64,000 bases of DNA from Terriglobia bacterium (GTDB lineage: Bacteria; Acidobacteriota; Terriglobia; Terriglobales; Acidobacteriaceae). This document shows positions 1 to 7,586 of this stretch, in pieces (the stretch's first letter is position 1; every line of letters starts with the position of its first letter). Location of the stretch: contig JAIQEU010000020.1 of the NCBI GenBank assembly GCA_020073665.1, positions 1 to 64,000 of the forward strand, given 5' to 3'. The notes under the pieces were generated by a model, which saw only the letters and a list, made by a program, of their open reading frames with translations, was not told the DNA's origin and did no database searches. The position numbers and the translations under genes were made by a program.

Positions 1-1
1 C

Positions 2-250
2 ATGGTTAATCTTGCGGACGTTTTGAGAGGTTTGACCGCGCAGCGAAAGCACTTAAGACAGGAACTGGACCGCTTGGATACCGCCATTGCAGCGCTGACC
101 GGATTGAATGGGCGTGGCAGTAAGAATGCGCGTTCATCGGACGCGGGCGAGCCGCGGCGCAGGATGTCGGCAGCAGGGCGGAGGAGAATCGCAGCCGCTC
201 AAAGAGCCCGCTGGGCAAAGTGGAAGGCCAAGCACAAACAGGCTGCATAA
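2..250 (+). CDS. small basic protein, possibly nucleic-acid binding
   Basis: This 82-residue protein has no family I can name. Residues 1-35 look like one amphipathic helix (pattern LRQELDRLDTAIAAL). Residues 52-82 are rich in Arg, Lys and Ala (RRRIAAAQRARWAKWKAK), like histone-H1-type or AT-hook-like tails, so nucleic-acid binding is an inference from charge alone. The helix resembles the N-terminus of the convergent protein at 313-552 (RLD-x-AI-x-AL in both). The ATG is at base 2, so no ribosome binding site is visible and the true start may lie outside the window. A strong hairpin terminator follows at 271-298. Confidence 0.6.
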   Translation: MVNLADVLRGLTAQRKHLRQELDRLDTAIAALTGLNGRGSKNARSSDAGEPRRRMSAAGRRRIAAAQRARWAKWKAKHKQAA

Positions 251-270
251 CAGTCGTAAGTTATTAGAAG

Positions 271-298
271 AGAGCGCCTGCGGAGGGCGCTCTTTTTC
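271..298 (+). terminator. rho-independent terminator
   Basis: An 8-bp perfect stem (AGAGCGCC / GGCGCTCT) with a six-base loop is followed by TTTTTC. It lies 21 bases after the stop codon of the small basic protein. Confidence 0.85.
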
Positions 299-312
299 TT
301 AACTGCAATTTC

Positions 313-552
313 CTAACTACCAAACTTTCGTATCGGAATCACCTGCGCAGACTCTCCTCCCTGCGGTCCCGGGGAGGGCGTCCGGGCGCGGAGCTTGCCC
401 GGAAGCCGCGGTGCAGCAGGCTGGCGCTTCTTCGCGCTGGCAAGCATTGCCTTCTTACTGCGCGCCTTGTCGAGTGCGCTGAGCGCCCGGATCGCAACAT
501 CCAGCCGCTCTCTTTCAGCCTTTAGTTTGAGCAGGATCTCCCCGATATCCAA
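313..552 (-). CDS. small basic coiled-coil protein
   Basis: This is a 79-residue protein of unknown function. Residues 1-30 form a predicted helix (LKAERERLDVAIRAL), followed by a Lys/Ala/Arg/Pro-rich tail (KARSKKAMLASAKKRQ). The helix shares the pattern RLD-x-AI-x-AL with the protein at 2-250, so the two may be diverged paralogues facing each other. The composition (charged helix plus basic disordered tail) is consistent with a DNA- or RNA-associated protein, but no motif proves it. The 200 bases upstream, to 753, hold no gene I can support. Confidence 0.5.
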   Translation of the reverse strand: MDIGEILLKLKAERERLDVAIRALSALDKARSKKAMLASAKKRQPAAPRLPGKLRARTPSPGPQGGESAQVIPIRKFGS

Positions 553-753
553 AATCTTACCCCTCGAAGCAGTGGCTTCACCATACCTCGTAGCACGAAA
601 GGCGGCGGCCAGAACTTTTTTCTTGTTCCTGTTCGGTTTTCAGAACAGCCCGGCGGCGGGTCAGAAAGAAGGATGTGGCTTGGCTTTGCGGCTGAGGCAT
701 AAACAAAACGGTAAGACCGTAACGCCACGCGCAGCCGGTTCAGCCGCGCCGGT

Positions 754-2958
754 TCATTCCATGTCCATCAACTGGTCAAAGGGTGTCCGCAGCAGGAAGT
801 ACTCATTGATGGGGCGGTCGTCCTGAAGCGTGGGAGTGGCTGGCGACAGCGCGATGATGGCGTCGGTGGACGACTGGTGGGAGAGAAGGAGATCCATCTG
901 CTGTTCCGGTGAGGGCGCGGGGCCCCACTCCATCATGTCAGAGACCGCGCCCGACGGCATCCGTGCCACCAATTCCGCGGCGGTCCGCACCGGGATCGGA
1001 CGTTCACTCGCCAGGAAGTGCCATCCCCAGCCTTCAATCCCGCGAAATACGCGGACATAAGGAAACGAGCTCTTGAGCGCCCGCGCCACCGCTGCCTGCG
1101 TGGGGTCGTCCGCCTCGGGCAGCCATTGCTGCAGGATGCCGCCCGGCTGCAGTCGCTGCCGGGCAACGGTGTAGAACTCCTCGGAATACAGCAGGCTTGA
1201 GCCCGCCGTCTGCACCGGCGGAGGAGGATCCACGATGATGGCGTCGTACTTAGCCGGTAAACGCTCCAGGAAGCGCCGGCCATCATCGATGACGACGTGC
1301 GCGAGCGGAGACGCCATCACCTGCGCAGCATCCGAGTGATAGTAGCTGAAAAGCTGCGGCACGCTGGGCACCAGCTCAACTGCGGTTGCGGGAATATTCC
1401 ACGAGATGACCGAACGGAACGTGGTTCCCATGCCAAAGCAGATGATCAAGGCGCTATGCGGCGTGTGGTCGAGGGAGGCCAGCGTCATGTGCGCCATCAT
1501 CTTGGTGATGGGGGTTAGCTTGGTCATCCCCATACCGTTCACCAGCAACCGACGCTCCATGCCTTGTCCTTGTGCAATTACAGTTGCAGTGGAGTCGCGC
1601 AGCACACGGCGGACCGGAAACTGGGTTTCGAAATCCTTGCTCGCCATCAGGACCGTCAGCGCCAGCAGCAGCAGGCCGTAAGCCGGCACCCGGCGGAACG
1701 CCTGGAAGCCGGGTGCGCGCCGGCTGGGAAATGCCATCGCAAACCACGGCAGAGCCAGCAACAGCACGGACCAGTGCTCGCCTACCAGGGGCAACAACAG
1801 GAATCCGCAGATCAGCGGACCAACAATGCATCCCACCACGTTGACGGCATAGGCGCGGCCGGCGCGGTCAGGATCACCTCCCGACCACCGGTCCACCAGC
1901 ATGGGCGTGAGAAATCCAATCATCCCCGCAAACGGCATAACGCCCACGAAAACCCGCGCCACCAGGTGTATAGGAACGCGAGCATCCGCGGTCAACAGCG
2001 GCAGCATGCCCAGCAGCGCCAGCGATATCCAGGTAAGCCGGCTCTCCTGCCTGCAGGTGCGGCTCCAGTAGCGGTAGTATTGCGATCCGGCAAATGTGGC
2101 CAACAGGTAAGCCACCAGGATCATGCCAAAGGAATAGACCACCGGGCCCACGTAGGGCGTGAACAGCCGAATCCAGATCAGCTCCATGCCCATGGTGGCC
2201 AGTCCGGTGGTGAACAGCAAGACCAACACGCCGCTATGGCTGGCAGTTGCCCCAGGGGCAGTGACGGCAGCGCGCGTAGCTGACAGCTGAGCCGAACGGG
2301 AGGCGAGTGATACCCCAAAGGCGGAAGCCGCAATAGCAATATTCATCACCACCCCAATCCGCAGGGTGTTATGAAAGCCGTAAGGCTCGATAAGGAGCAG
2401 CGGCAGGAACGAACCCAGCACCGCGCCCAGCACATTCGCAAGATAGAGAAAACTGAACGACCGGCCATCGCTTTCCTGTTGGCGTCGCCGGATCGCGAAC
2501 ATGGCCACGGGAATGGTGGCGCCCATGCACGCGCACCATGGGACCATGGTCGCTGCCAGCCACACTCCGGAGATCAAGTAATAGGTGGCCGAAGACACGG
2601 CCGCGCGATCCGCGAGCCCTTCCAGCAGGCGATGCCCCCACACCAGTTCCACCGGAACCACCAGGGCGGAGAACCCGATCAGCAGCTCAAGCAGGGCATA
2701 CAGCCGTAAGGGAGGAAAGCTGATGCGGTCTCCGTAACGGCGCACCAGCGCGCCCGCGATCCAGGATCCCACTCCAAGTCCCGCCATGAACACGGAAAGG
2801 ACCATCGAAGTCAGCGCCGTGGTCACGCCAAATTGCGCCATCGACAGCCGCAACCAAATAAGCTCGTACAGGACGCTGCAGAATCCAGATACAAAGAAGA
2901 ATCCAAAAAACCACGCCACTCTTTTTGCCTTTCCGAACCGAACTGCGCGGCCGAGCAC
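754..2958 (-). CDS. membrane-fused spermidine synthase-like protein
   Basis: The 734-residue protein has many hydrophobic segments over roughly residues 12-440 and a C-terminal Rossmann domain from about 470 that resembles polyamine aminopropyltransferases (SpeE). Visible SpeE-like motifs are VVIDDGRRFLE and YDAIIVDPPPP, followed by LYSEEFY and RLQPGGILQQW. This MFS-like plus spermidine-synthase-like architecture is common in Acidobacteriota and Proteobacteria, but its substrate is not established; aminopropyl transfer is inferred from the fold. The second Asp of the family motif is retained in IIVDPP. The start is GTG at 2956-2958. The gene appears monocistronic. Confidence 0.8.
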   Translation of the reverse strand: MLGRAVRFGKAKRVAWFFGFFFVSGFCSVLYELIWLRLSMAQFGVTTALTSMVLSVFMAGLGVGSWIAGALVRRYGDRISFPPLRLYALLELLIGFSALVVPVELVWGHRLLEGLADRAAVSSATYYLISGVWLAATMVPWCACMGATIPVAMFAIRRRQQESDGRSFSFLYLANVLGAVLGSFLPLLLIEPYGFHNTLRIGVVMNIAIAASAFGVSLASRSAQLSATRAAVTAPGATASHSGVLVLLFTTGLATMGMELIWIRLFTPYVGPVVYSFGMILVAYLLATFAGSQYYRYWSRTCRQESRLTWISLALLGMLPLLTADARVPIHLVARVFVGVMPFAGMIGFLTPMLVDRWSGGDPDRAGRAYAVNVVGCIVGPLICGFLLLPLVGEHWSVLLLALPWFAMAFPSRRAPGFQAFRRVPAYGLLLLALTVLMASKDFETQFPVRRVLRDSTATVIAQGQGMERRLLVNGMGMTKLTPITKMMAHMTLASLDHTPHSALIICFGMGTTFRSVISWNIPATAVELVPSVPQLFSYYHSDAAQVMASPLAHVVIDDGRRFLERLPAKYDAIIVDPPPPVQTAGSSLLYSEEFYTVARQRLQPGGILQQWLPEADDPTQAAVARALKSSFPYVRVFRGIEGWGWHFLASERPIPVRTAAELVARMPSGAVSDMMEWGPAPSPEQQMDLLLSHQSSTDAIIALSPATPTLQDDRPINEYFLLRTPFDQLMDME

Positions 2959-3137
2959 AGATATGGGAGGCAGCCTCTGCCTCCGGGATGTACTCTCCGC
3001 CTGACTGTGGAAGTAGCGGCATGATACACGGAATCAGGGCAAAACGAAAAAGTGGGTCGAGAGGTCACGTCGACGCGTGGTGCATTTCGACGGGCAGCAG
3101 AACAGGAAGAGAGTAAGGGAAACCGAAAGCAATCGAC

Positions 3138-3473
3138 TCAGATCGCTAATCTTTGGCCATTGCGAATTTGCGCTCGCAGAACATGCTGGATGAGCTGGCA
3201 CGCCTTCTTGACTTCTGGCATGGCCAGGGAAAAAAAGACTTCCCTGCCCTCTCGCCGTCTCACGATGACCCCGGCCGATTTCAGCACCATCACGTGCTGG
3301 GAAAGGTTTGCCTTGGAGACTCCGAGCGCCTTCTGCAAATCAGCGGAAGACCAGTCGCGCCGGCCGAGCAGGTCCAGCATGCGAAGGCGAGTTGAGTTGG
3401 CGAAAGCCTTGCAGATCAAGACTTGCCTTTCGAAGATTTCGTTCTCCAGATATTGTCTGCTGGTTTTGCCCAT
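3138..3473 (-). CDS. ArsR/SmtB-family transcriptional repressor
   Basis: This 111-residue winged-helix regulator has the typical ArsR N-terminal pattern (KAFANSTRLRMLDLL) and a recognition helix SKANLSQHVMVLKSAG, then a wing VRRREGREVFFSL. It carries only two cysteines, C21 in the predicted first helix and C92 in the last helix. Both helices form the dimer interface in this family, so these could be a metal or persulfide sensing pair, although the positions do not match the classic SqrR/BigR pair exactly. The open frame runs on upstream to 3956, but that part overlaps the opposite sigma gene and lacks family similarity, so the ATG at 3471-3473 was chosen. It probably regulates the divergent or nearby thiol/efflux genes. 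Confidence 0.85.
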   Translation of the reverse strand: MGKTSRQYLENEIFERQVLICKAFANSTRLRMLDLLGRRDWSSADLQKALGVSKANLSQHVMVLKSAGVIVRRREGREVFFSLAMPEVKKACQLIQHVLRAQIRNGQRLAI

Positions 3474-3482
3474 AGTTGAGCC

Positions 3483-3500
3483 GTCATCATCGGGGATGAC
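3483..3500. promoter_or_regulatory. dyad, candidate ArsR operator
   Basis: GTCATC and GATGAC form a 6-bp inverted repeat with a six-base spacer, 9 bases upstream of the arsR start codon. This position suits autoregulation. The assignment is by location only. Confidence 0.35.
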
Positions 3501-3611
3501 TCTTTGCCTCGAAACTACTGCGCGCCAAAACGGGCGGCGATGTGGCCGGGGTCTCGCGGTTACGTGATATTGCACCAAGATGGGAGTTAGCAAAAGGCAG
3601 ATGCCAGAAGT

Positions 3612-3619
3612 GCTACATT
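3612..3619 (+). promoter_or_regulatory. extended -10 box before sigma gene
   Basis: TGCTACATT reads as an extended -10 element. It ends 7 bases before the ATG at 3627, so transcription would start at or next to the A of the start codon. No convincing -35 box was seen. Confidence 0.45.
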
Positions 3620-3626
3620 GAACACG

Positions 3627-4520
3627 ATGCGTTCCGAAATTGAGCGAGCCGTCGAACTCTTGCGCCAGGGCGACGATGCCGCATTGGAGCAGGCCCTGGG
3701 GCTGCTGCAAGATACCGTCTTTTCCTTCAGCATGCGGGTCTGTGGCCAGCGCCAGGACGCGGAGGACACCATGCAGGAGGTGTTGCTCAAGTCGGTTCCG
3801 CAGCTGCCCAAATTCGACAATCCCAAAGCACTCGTGGTGTGGCTCTATAAAGTGGCGAAGAATCGCTGCCTGATGAGCCGCCGCCGGAGCAAGTTCGCTC
3901 CGCAGCAGGACCTTTCGCTGGAAGAACTGATGCCCGATCGCAAGGAACTCGAGCAACTGAGTACCGACGGCAGCATCAATCCCGAAGCCTTTGCCATCCG
4001 GAGTGAGGAAGCCGGGCGGTTACGGGAAGCCATTCAGCGACTGCCGCCACCCTACCGCATAGTGTTGGTGCTGCGCGATATGGAAGGTTTGACCGACGAA
4101 GAGGTGGCGGAGATCACCGGGCTGCGTTCTGGAACCGTCCGGGTGCGTCTTCACCGCGCGCGGCTGTTTGTCCGGAAAGAATTGATGAAGGCATGGAAGC
4201 CCCGCCGCAGCGGCATGACCGGAGCCATCGCCACGCGGGTGTCTTCTGACCATCCACCCCGTCCGGCCCGCTGCAAGGCGATGTTTGCTGAACTGTCGAA
4301 TTACCTCGATGAACAGTTGGATGATTCACTGTGTGAGGAACTGGAGCGACACCTGAGCGGTTGCGAACCGTGCCAGGCATTCCTCTCGAGCCTTGAAGCG
4401 ACCATCGAGCAGTGCCGCAAATGGCCTGCCGAGGGCCCTGACCGGGAAAGGGCGGTCGAGGTGCGCAGGAAGCTACTGGCGGATTACCAACGCTTGATCG
4501 CGAGAAATATTCACTCGTAG
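3627..4520 (+). CDS. ECF sigma factor fused to zinc-finger anti-sigma domain
   Basis: The 297-residue protein combines two functions that are usually separate. Residues about 10-85 are sigma-70 region 2 (DAEDTMQEVLLKSV, then WLYKVAKNRCL). Residues about 135-185 are region 4 (LPPPYRIVLVLRDMEGLTDEEVAEITG, HRARLFVRKEL). Residues about 220-265 match an anti-sigma zinc finger (zf-HC2), with the H-x3-C-x2-C core in RHLSGCEPC. The finger would bind region 2 or respond to thiol oxidation by losing zinc; that is inferred from ZAS proteins such as RsrA. The ATG at 3627 is preferred over a TTG at 3618 because of the -10 box just upstream. The gene lies between arsR and a thioredoxin gene and converges on the latter with a 7-base gap. 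Confidence 0.85.
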   Translation: MRSEIERAVELLRQGDDAALEQALGLLQDTVFSFSMRVCGQRQDAEDTMQEVLLKSVPQLPKFDNPKALVVWLYKVAKNRCLMSRRRSKFAPQQDLSLEELMPDRKELEQLSTDGSINPEAFAIRSEEAGRLREAIQRLPPPYRIVLVLRDMEGLTDEEVAEITGLRSGTVRVRLHRARLFVRKELMKAWKPRRSGMTGAIATRVSSDHPPRPARCKAMFAELSNYLDEQLDDSLCEELERHLSGCEPCQAFLSSLEATIEQCRKWPAEGPDRERAVEVRRKLLADYQRLIARNIHS

Positions 4521-4527
4521 TCCATAA

Positions 4528-5082
4528 CTACGAGCCTGAGGAAGCTGGGCCGGCTTTACTCCGCAGCAGGTTCACGATCTCTCTTTCGAAGACCGCGGCG
4601 TCGGTTGCGCCAATATGCCTGGCAGTGATCCGGCCATCGCGCCCGATCAGGAAGGCGATTGGCAGTCCGAGAATTCCTCCATAAAGCTCGCCCGTCGTGG
4701 CATTGCCCATCACTACCGGGTAATTCATATGGAAGCGCTGGTAGAATTCGCGCACCGGTTCGGGCCCGTCATCCATGGAAACACCGATGATCTCGAGGCC
4801 CTGGTCGCGGTACCGGTTCTGCAGTTCGACGAAACGGGGGATCTCTTCCCGGCAGGGATCGCACCAGGTTGCCCAGAAGTCCAGCAGGACCACCTTGCCC
4901 CGATAGGATGAGAGGGTGAGCTTTTGTCCGCTCAGGTCGGGCAGCGAGAAGTCAGGGGCTAAGGAGGTTTGTCCGGTGCCTGCGGCCTTCATACCCGCTG
5001 GCACCCCATGATGACGGGCCAGTAAATACAGTCCAGCCAGCACCACCAGCAATACCAGGCCGCCGAAGAACCCTCTCCTCAA
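4528..5082 (-). CDS. TlpA/ResA-like membrane-anchored thioredoxin
   Basis: The protein is about 184 residues. One N-terminal membrane segment (GGLVLLVVLAGLYLLA) anchors a thioredoxin-like domain on the outer face of the membrane. The redox motif is WCDPC, and the cis-proline region reads LGLPIAFLI. The family reduces disulfides in exported proteins or apocytochromes. The start is uncertain: a TTG at 5080-5082 has a good GGAGG seven bases upstream, while the frame stays open to 5172 inside the rhodanese gene. The gene follows the rhodanese gene closely and is probably cotranscribed, pointing to periplasmic sulfur chemistry. Confidence 0.82.
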   Translation of the reverse strand: MRRGFFGGLVLLVVLAGLYLLARHHGVPAGMKAAGTGQTSLAPDFSLPDLSGQKLTLSSYRGKVVLLDFWATWCDPCREEIPRFVELQNRYRDQGLEIIGVSMDDGPEPVREFYQRFHMNYPVVMGNATTGELYGGILGLPIAFLIGRDGRITARHIGATDAAVFEREIVNLLRSKAGPASSGS

Positions 5083-5110
5083 TACTCCGCCTCCGATCAG
5101 CAAGCGTTCC

Positions 5111-5584
5111 TCACTCCCCTTTGGCCACGGGATAGCCTTTCTCCACCCAGTCCGCCCCGAAGTTGTTGGCAATGTAGAGGACCTTCACGTTGGTGAAGCC
5201 GATGGCATGTAGCGCGTTATCGGCAGGCTGAATATTCGGACAGTGGCTCCATGGGCAACATCCGCAATACAGAACGATAAACCGGTTTCGCGGCAGAGAT
5301 TCCACCCGCCTTCGCAGCGCTTGCAGACCGCTCTCGCTGGAAGCCGGTCCGATATATTCCGAGCCGGGGATGTGCGCCTGCGCGTAAAGGACGTGGGAGC
5401 CCACCTGGATCATGAGTGGCTTTTCGCTCTTGGCAGACTGAAGAATCTTGACCAGTTCGTCGGGGTTGATCAGGCGCGAAGCCGGGATAAGACTTGCCTG
5501 ATACGCGAGAACCCCGGAAGCAAGCGCAATCGTGGCCGTCCCCAGGAGAAGGAGGGCTTGTCTAAACCTAATAAGAAGATTCAT
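5111..5584 (-). CDS. membrane-anchored rhodanese-like protein
   Basis: This 157-residue protein has an N-terminal membrane segment (residues about 7-28) and a rhodanese domain. The active-site region reads VLYCGCCPWSHCPN, so four cysteines sit in the loop where a typical rhodanese has a single catalytic Cys. Sulfur transfer on the outer side of the membrane is inferred. ATG at 5582-5584 was chosen because it has GGAGAG upstream and begins the signal-anchor; the open frame extends further without a plausible start. It is the first gene of a pair with the TlpA-like thioredoxin and is divergent from the OsmC gene. Confidence 0.82.
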   Translation of the reverse strand: MNLLIRFRQALLLLGTATIALASGVLAYQASLIPASRLINPDELVKILQSAKSEKPLMIQVGSHVLYAQAHIPGSEYIGPASSESGLQALRRRVESLPRNRFIVLYCGCCPWSHCPNIQPADNALHAIGFTNVKVLYIANNFGADWVEKGYPVAKGE

Positions 5585-5602
5585 TTGAGGTCTCTCCGCA
5601 TT

Positions 5603-5661
5603 ATCAATTCTTGATCCTTCCGACCGCAAGGACAGGCGCGGCCATCGAAAGCCCTTGCGGT
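5603..5661. promoter_or_regulatory. two dyads between divergent rhodanese and OsmC genes
   Basis: ATCAA-TTC-TTGAT lies at 5603-5615. A wider 9-bp inverted repeat, ACCGCAAGG / CCTTGCGGT, lies at 5623-5631 and 5653-5661. Both are in the divergent intergenic region and are candidate binding sites for the ArsR protein or another regulator; no direct evidence links them. Confidence 0.35.
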
Positions 5662-5745
5662 AACTGCCGAATTTTTCCTGTAACAAAATCCGCTCTACCG
5701 CATTTATTCGTGTACTTCATCGATAGAACCTAGCAGGAGGCAATC

Positions 5746-6213
5746 ATGATCACCGCCAAAGTCGAACTGACTCAACCACTTAAGCAGCAGCGCCAATTTG
5801 TGGCCCAGACCGGAAGCGGGCACAACTTCCTGCTGGACGACACCGCCGGAGGCACCGGGCCAAAGCCCATCGAGTTGGTCGCTGCCGGACTGGCCGGGTG
5901 CACCGCATTCGATGTGGTCACCGTGCTGCGGCAGAAATATCACCAAAAAGTCACGGGCTACGAAGTGCGAGTGGAGGCGGACCAGGCAGAACGTCCGCCG
6001 CAGGTGTTTACCGCAGTGCGAATCCATCACGTGTTGACCGGCTTTGAAATCGATGCAGCCGCCGTAGAGGAAGCCATCCGTCTCTCCGAGGAAAAGTACT
6101 GCTCGGTGGGGGCCATGGTGCAGAAGACCGCCAGCTTTCACACCACGTACGAAATCGTTGCAGACAAGACCGAGTGGATGAAACCGGCCCAGCCTGCGGG
6201 AGTGCAGGCTTGA
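5746..6213 (+). CDS. OsmC/Ohr-family peroxiredoxin-like protein
   Basis: The 155-residue protein has the OsmC fold pattern: PIELVAAGLAGCTAFDVV carries the first conserved Cys, and the second is in SEEKYCSVGAM. Family members reduce organic hydroperoxides or handle persulfides, using the two cysteines with a thiol reductant. AGGAGG seven bases before the ATG supports the start. The next gene, a TolC-like protein, begins with a TTG overlapping this stop codon (TTGA), so translation is probably coupled. Its position with rhodanese, thioredoxin and a YgaP-type membrane protein suggests sulfur-linked stress. Confidence 0.88.
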   Translation: MITAKVELTQPLKQQRQFVAQTGSGHNFLLDDTAGGTGPKPIELVAAGLAGCTAFDVVTVLRQKYHQKVTGYEVRVEADQAERPPQVFTAVRIHHVLTGFEIDAAAVEEAIRLSEEKYCSVGAMVQKTASFHTTYEIVADKTEWMKPAQPAGVQA

Positions 6214-7586
6214 AAGCTTTCTTCAAGCCGGTTGTGATCGCCGCCACCGTGTGGCTGCCCCTGGCTGCGGCTTGGGCCCAACCAGAAGCCCAGCCTTCAC
6301 CGCTTACCCTGCAGCAGGCAGTCAAGCTCGCGCTGGAAAAGAATCCGCTGCGCAAAGCGGCGATCGCAGATACGAAGGCTGCATCTGCGGGTATTGGCGA
6401 GGCGCGTTCGTTTCTCATGCCTCACTTGAGTTTTTCGGAAACCGCTACCCGCGGCAACGATCCCGTTTATGTGTTCGGCGGAAAGCTGCGGCAGCAGCGC
6501 TTCACTACCGCCGACCTCGCACTGAACCAGCTGAACACCCCCCTGCCCTTCGGCAACTTCACCACGCGGTTTGGAGGGAGCTGGAATTTGTTTGATTCCT
6601 TCGCCAGTTGGCACGGGGTGAATCGGGCAAAGCGTCTGAACGAAGCAGTCGAACACCAGTTAAATCGCACGGATCAGGAGATCGTCTTCCGGGTGGTCAG
6701 TTCCTACTACGACGTTCTGCTGGCTGCCAAGCAACTGGAAGTTGCCGAGCAGTCTGCCAAGACTGCCCAGTCAATCATGGAGCGTAGCCAGGCAAGGTTC
6801 GACAGCGGCCTGGTGGTGGAGTCCGATCTGCTGACGGCCAAGGTTCGCATGGCGGCGCGACAGCAGGAGTTGATTCGGGCCAGGAACAATCTGGAAATGG
6901 CGCGGGCGCAACTGAACACCGCCATGGGAATTTCGGTTGAGTCTCCGTTCCAGCTCACCGAAGAGTTGGCCGAGCGCGCGCTTCCTGTTCCCGCCCTCCG
7001 GGAGGTCGAAAAGCAGGCGCTCACGAATCGGCCTGACTTGAAGCGCATCGCCTCGGAAGAGGCAGCACAGCGCCAGAGCGTGTCCATGGCCAAGTCGTCG
7101 TTTGGCCCGCGTGTGAATGCCTTTGCGGGCTGGGAAATGGACAACCCAACATTGCTGGCCGGGGGCGGTGGCAACAACTGGCTGGGCGGGATCGAAGTGC
7201 AATTCGACATCTTTCAGGGCGGCGCCAAACGGGCGGAACTCTCTCGCCAGCGCGCCCTCGAAGAAAGGGTCGTGGCCATGAACCAGGCAGCCAGTGATGC
7301 CGTCCGTCTCGAAGTCCGGCGCTCCTACTACGACGTCGATGCCAGCCGGCAGCAAGTCGAAGTAGCCCGAGCGGTGATCGCCCAGTCACAAGAGAGTCTG
7401 CGCATCAACCAGAACCGCTACGACAGCGGGCTGACCACCATTACCGACCTGTTGGGAGCGGAAGAAGCGGCCCGCCGCAGCCAGACTGATTACTGGGAAG
7501 CCGTCTATCGCTTCCAGACCAGTTACGCCAGCCTCGAGTTAGCGAGTGGAAACCTGAATCCGCAGTCTCCGGTGGTGACGCCATGA
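6210..7586 (+). CDS. TolC-family outer membrane efflux channel
   Basis: The 458-residue protein starts with a signal peptide ending near AAAWAQ, then the pattern LTLQQAVKLALEKNP typical of outer membrane efflux proteins. Two OEP repeats follow; each has long helices and RY/RF-DSGL motifs (QARFDSGLVVESDLL, QNRYDSGLTTITDLL). TTG at 6210 overlaps the osmC stop and has GGGAG upstream; an ATG at 6174 is possible but would place 12 residues before the signal peptide. It forms the outer membrane exit of the tripartite pump and overlaps the adaptor gene by 4 bases. Confidence 0.88.
   Translation: MKAFFKPVVIAATVWLPLAAAWAQPEAQPSPLTLQQAVKLALEKNPLRKAAIADTKAASAGIGEARSFLMPHLSFSETATRGNDPVYVFGGKLRQQRFTTADLALNQLNTPLPFGNFTTRFGGSWNLFDSFASWHGVNRAKRLNEAVEHQLNRTDQEIVFRVVSSYYDVLLAAKQLEVAEQSAKTAQSIMERSQARFDSGLVVESDLLTAKVRMAARQQELIRARNNLEMARAQLNTAMGISVESPFQLTEELAERALPVPALREVEKQALTNRPDLKRIASEEAAQRQSVSMAKSSFGPRVNAFAGWEMDNPTLLAGGGGNNWLGGIEVQFDIFQGGAKRAELSRQRALEERVVAMNQAASDAVRLEVRRSYYDVDASRQQVEVARAVIAQSQESLRINQNRYDSGLTTITDLLGAEEAARRSQTDYWEAVYRFQTSYASLELASGNLNPQSPVVTP

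Noticed and set aside
1564-2283. Long plus-strand frame (239 codons) opposite the spermidine-synthase-like gene
   Set aside because: Gln/His/Arg-rich composition typical of the antisense of a GC-rich gene; the other strand encodes a clear family.
3474-3956. Extended reading frame upstream of arsR (to 272 codons)
   Set aside because: It overlaps the sigma-factor gene on the other strand and shows no ArsR-family sequence before MGKTSRQYL; treated as a shadow.
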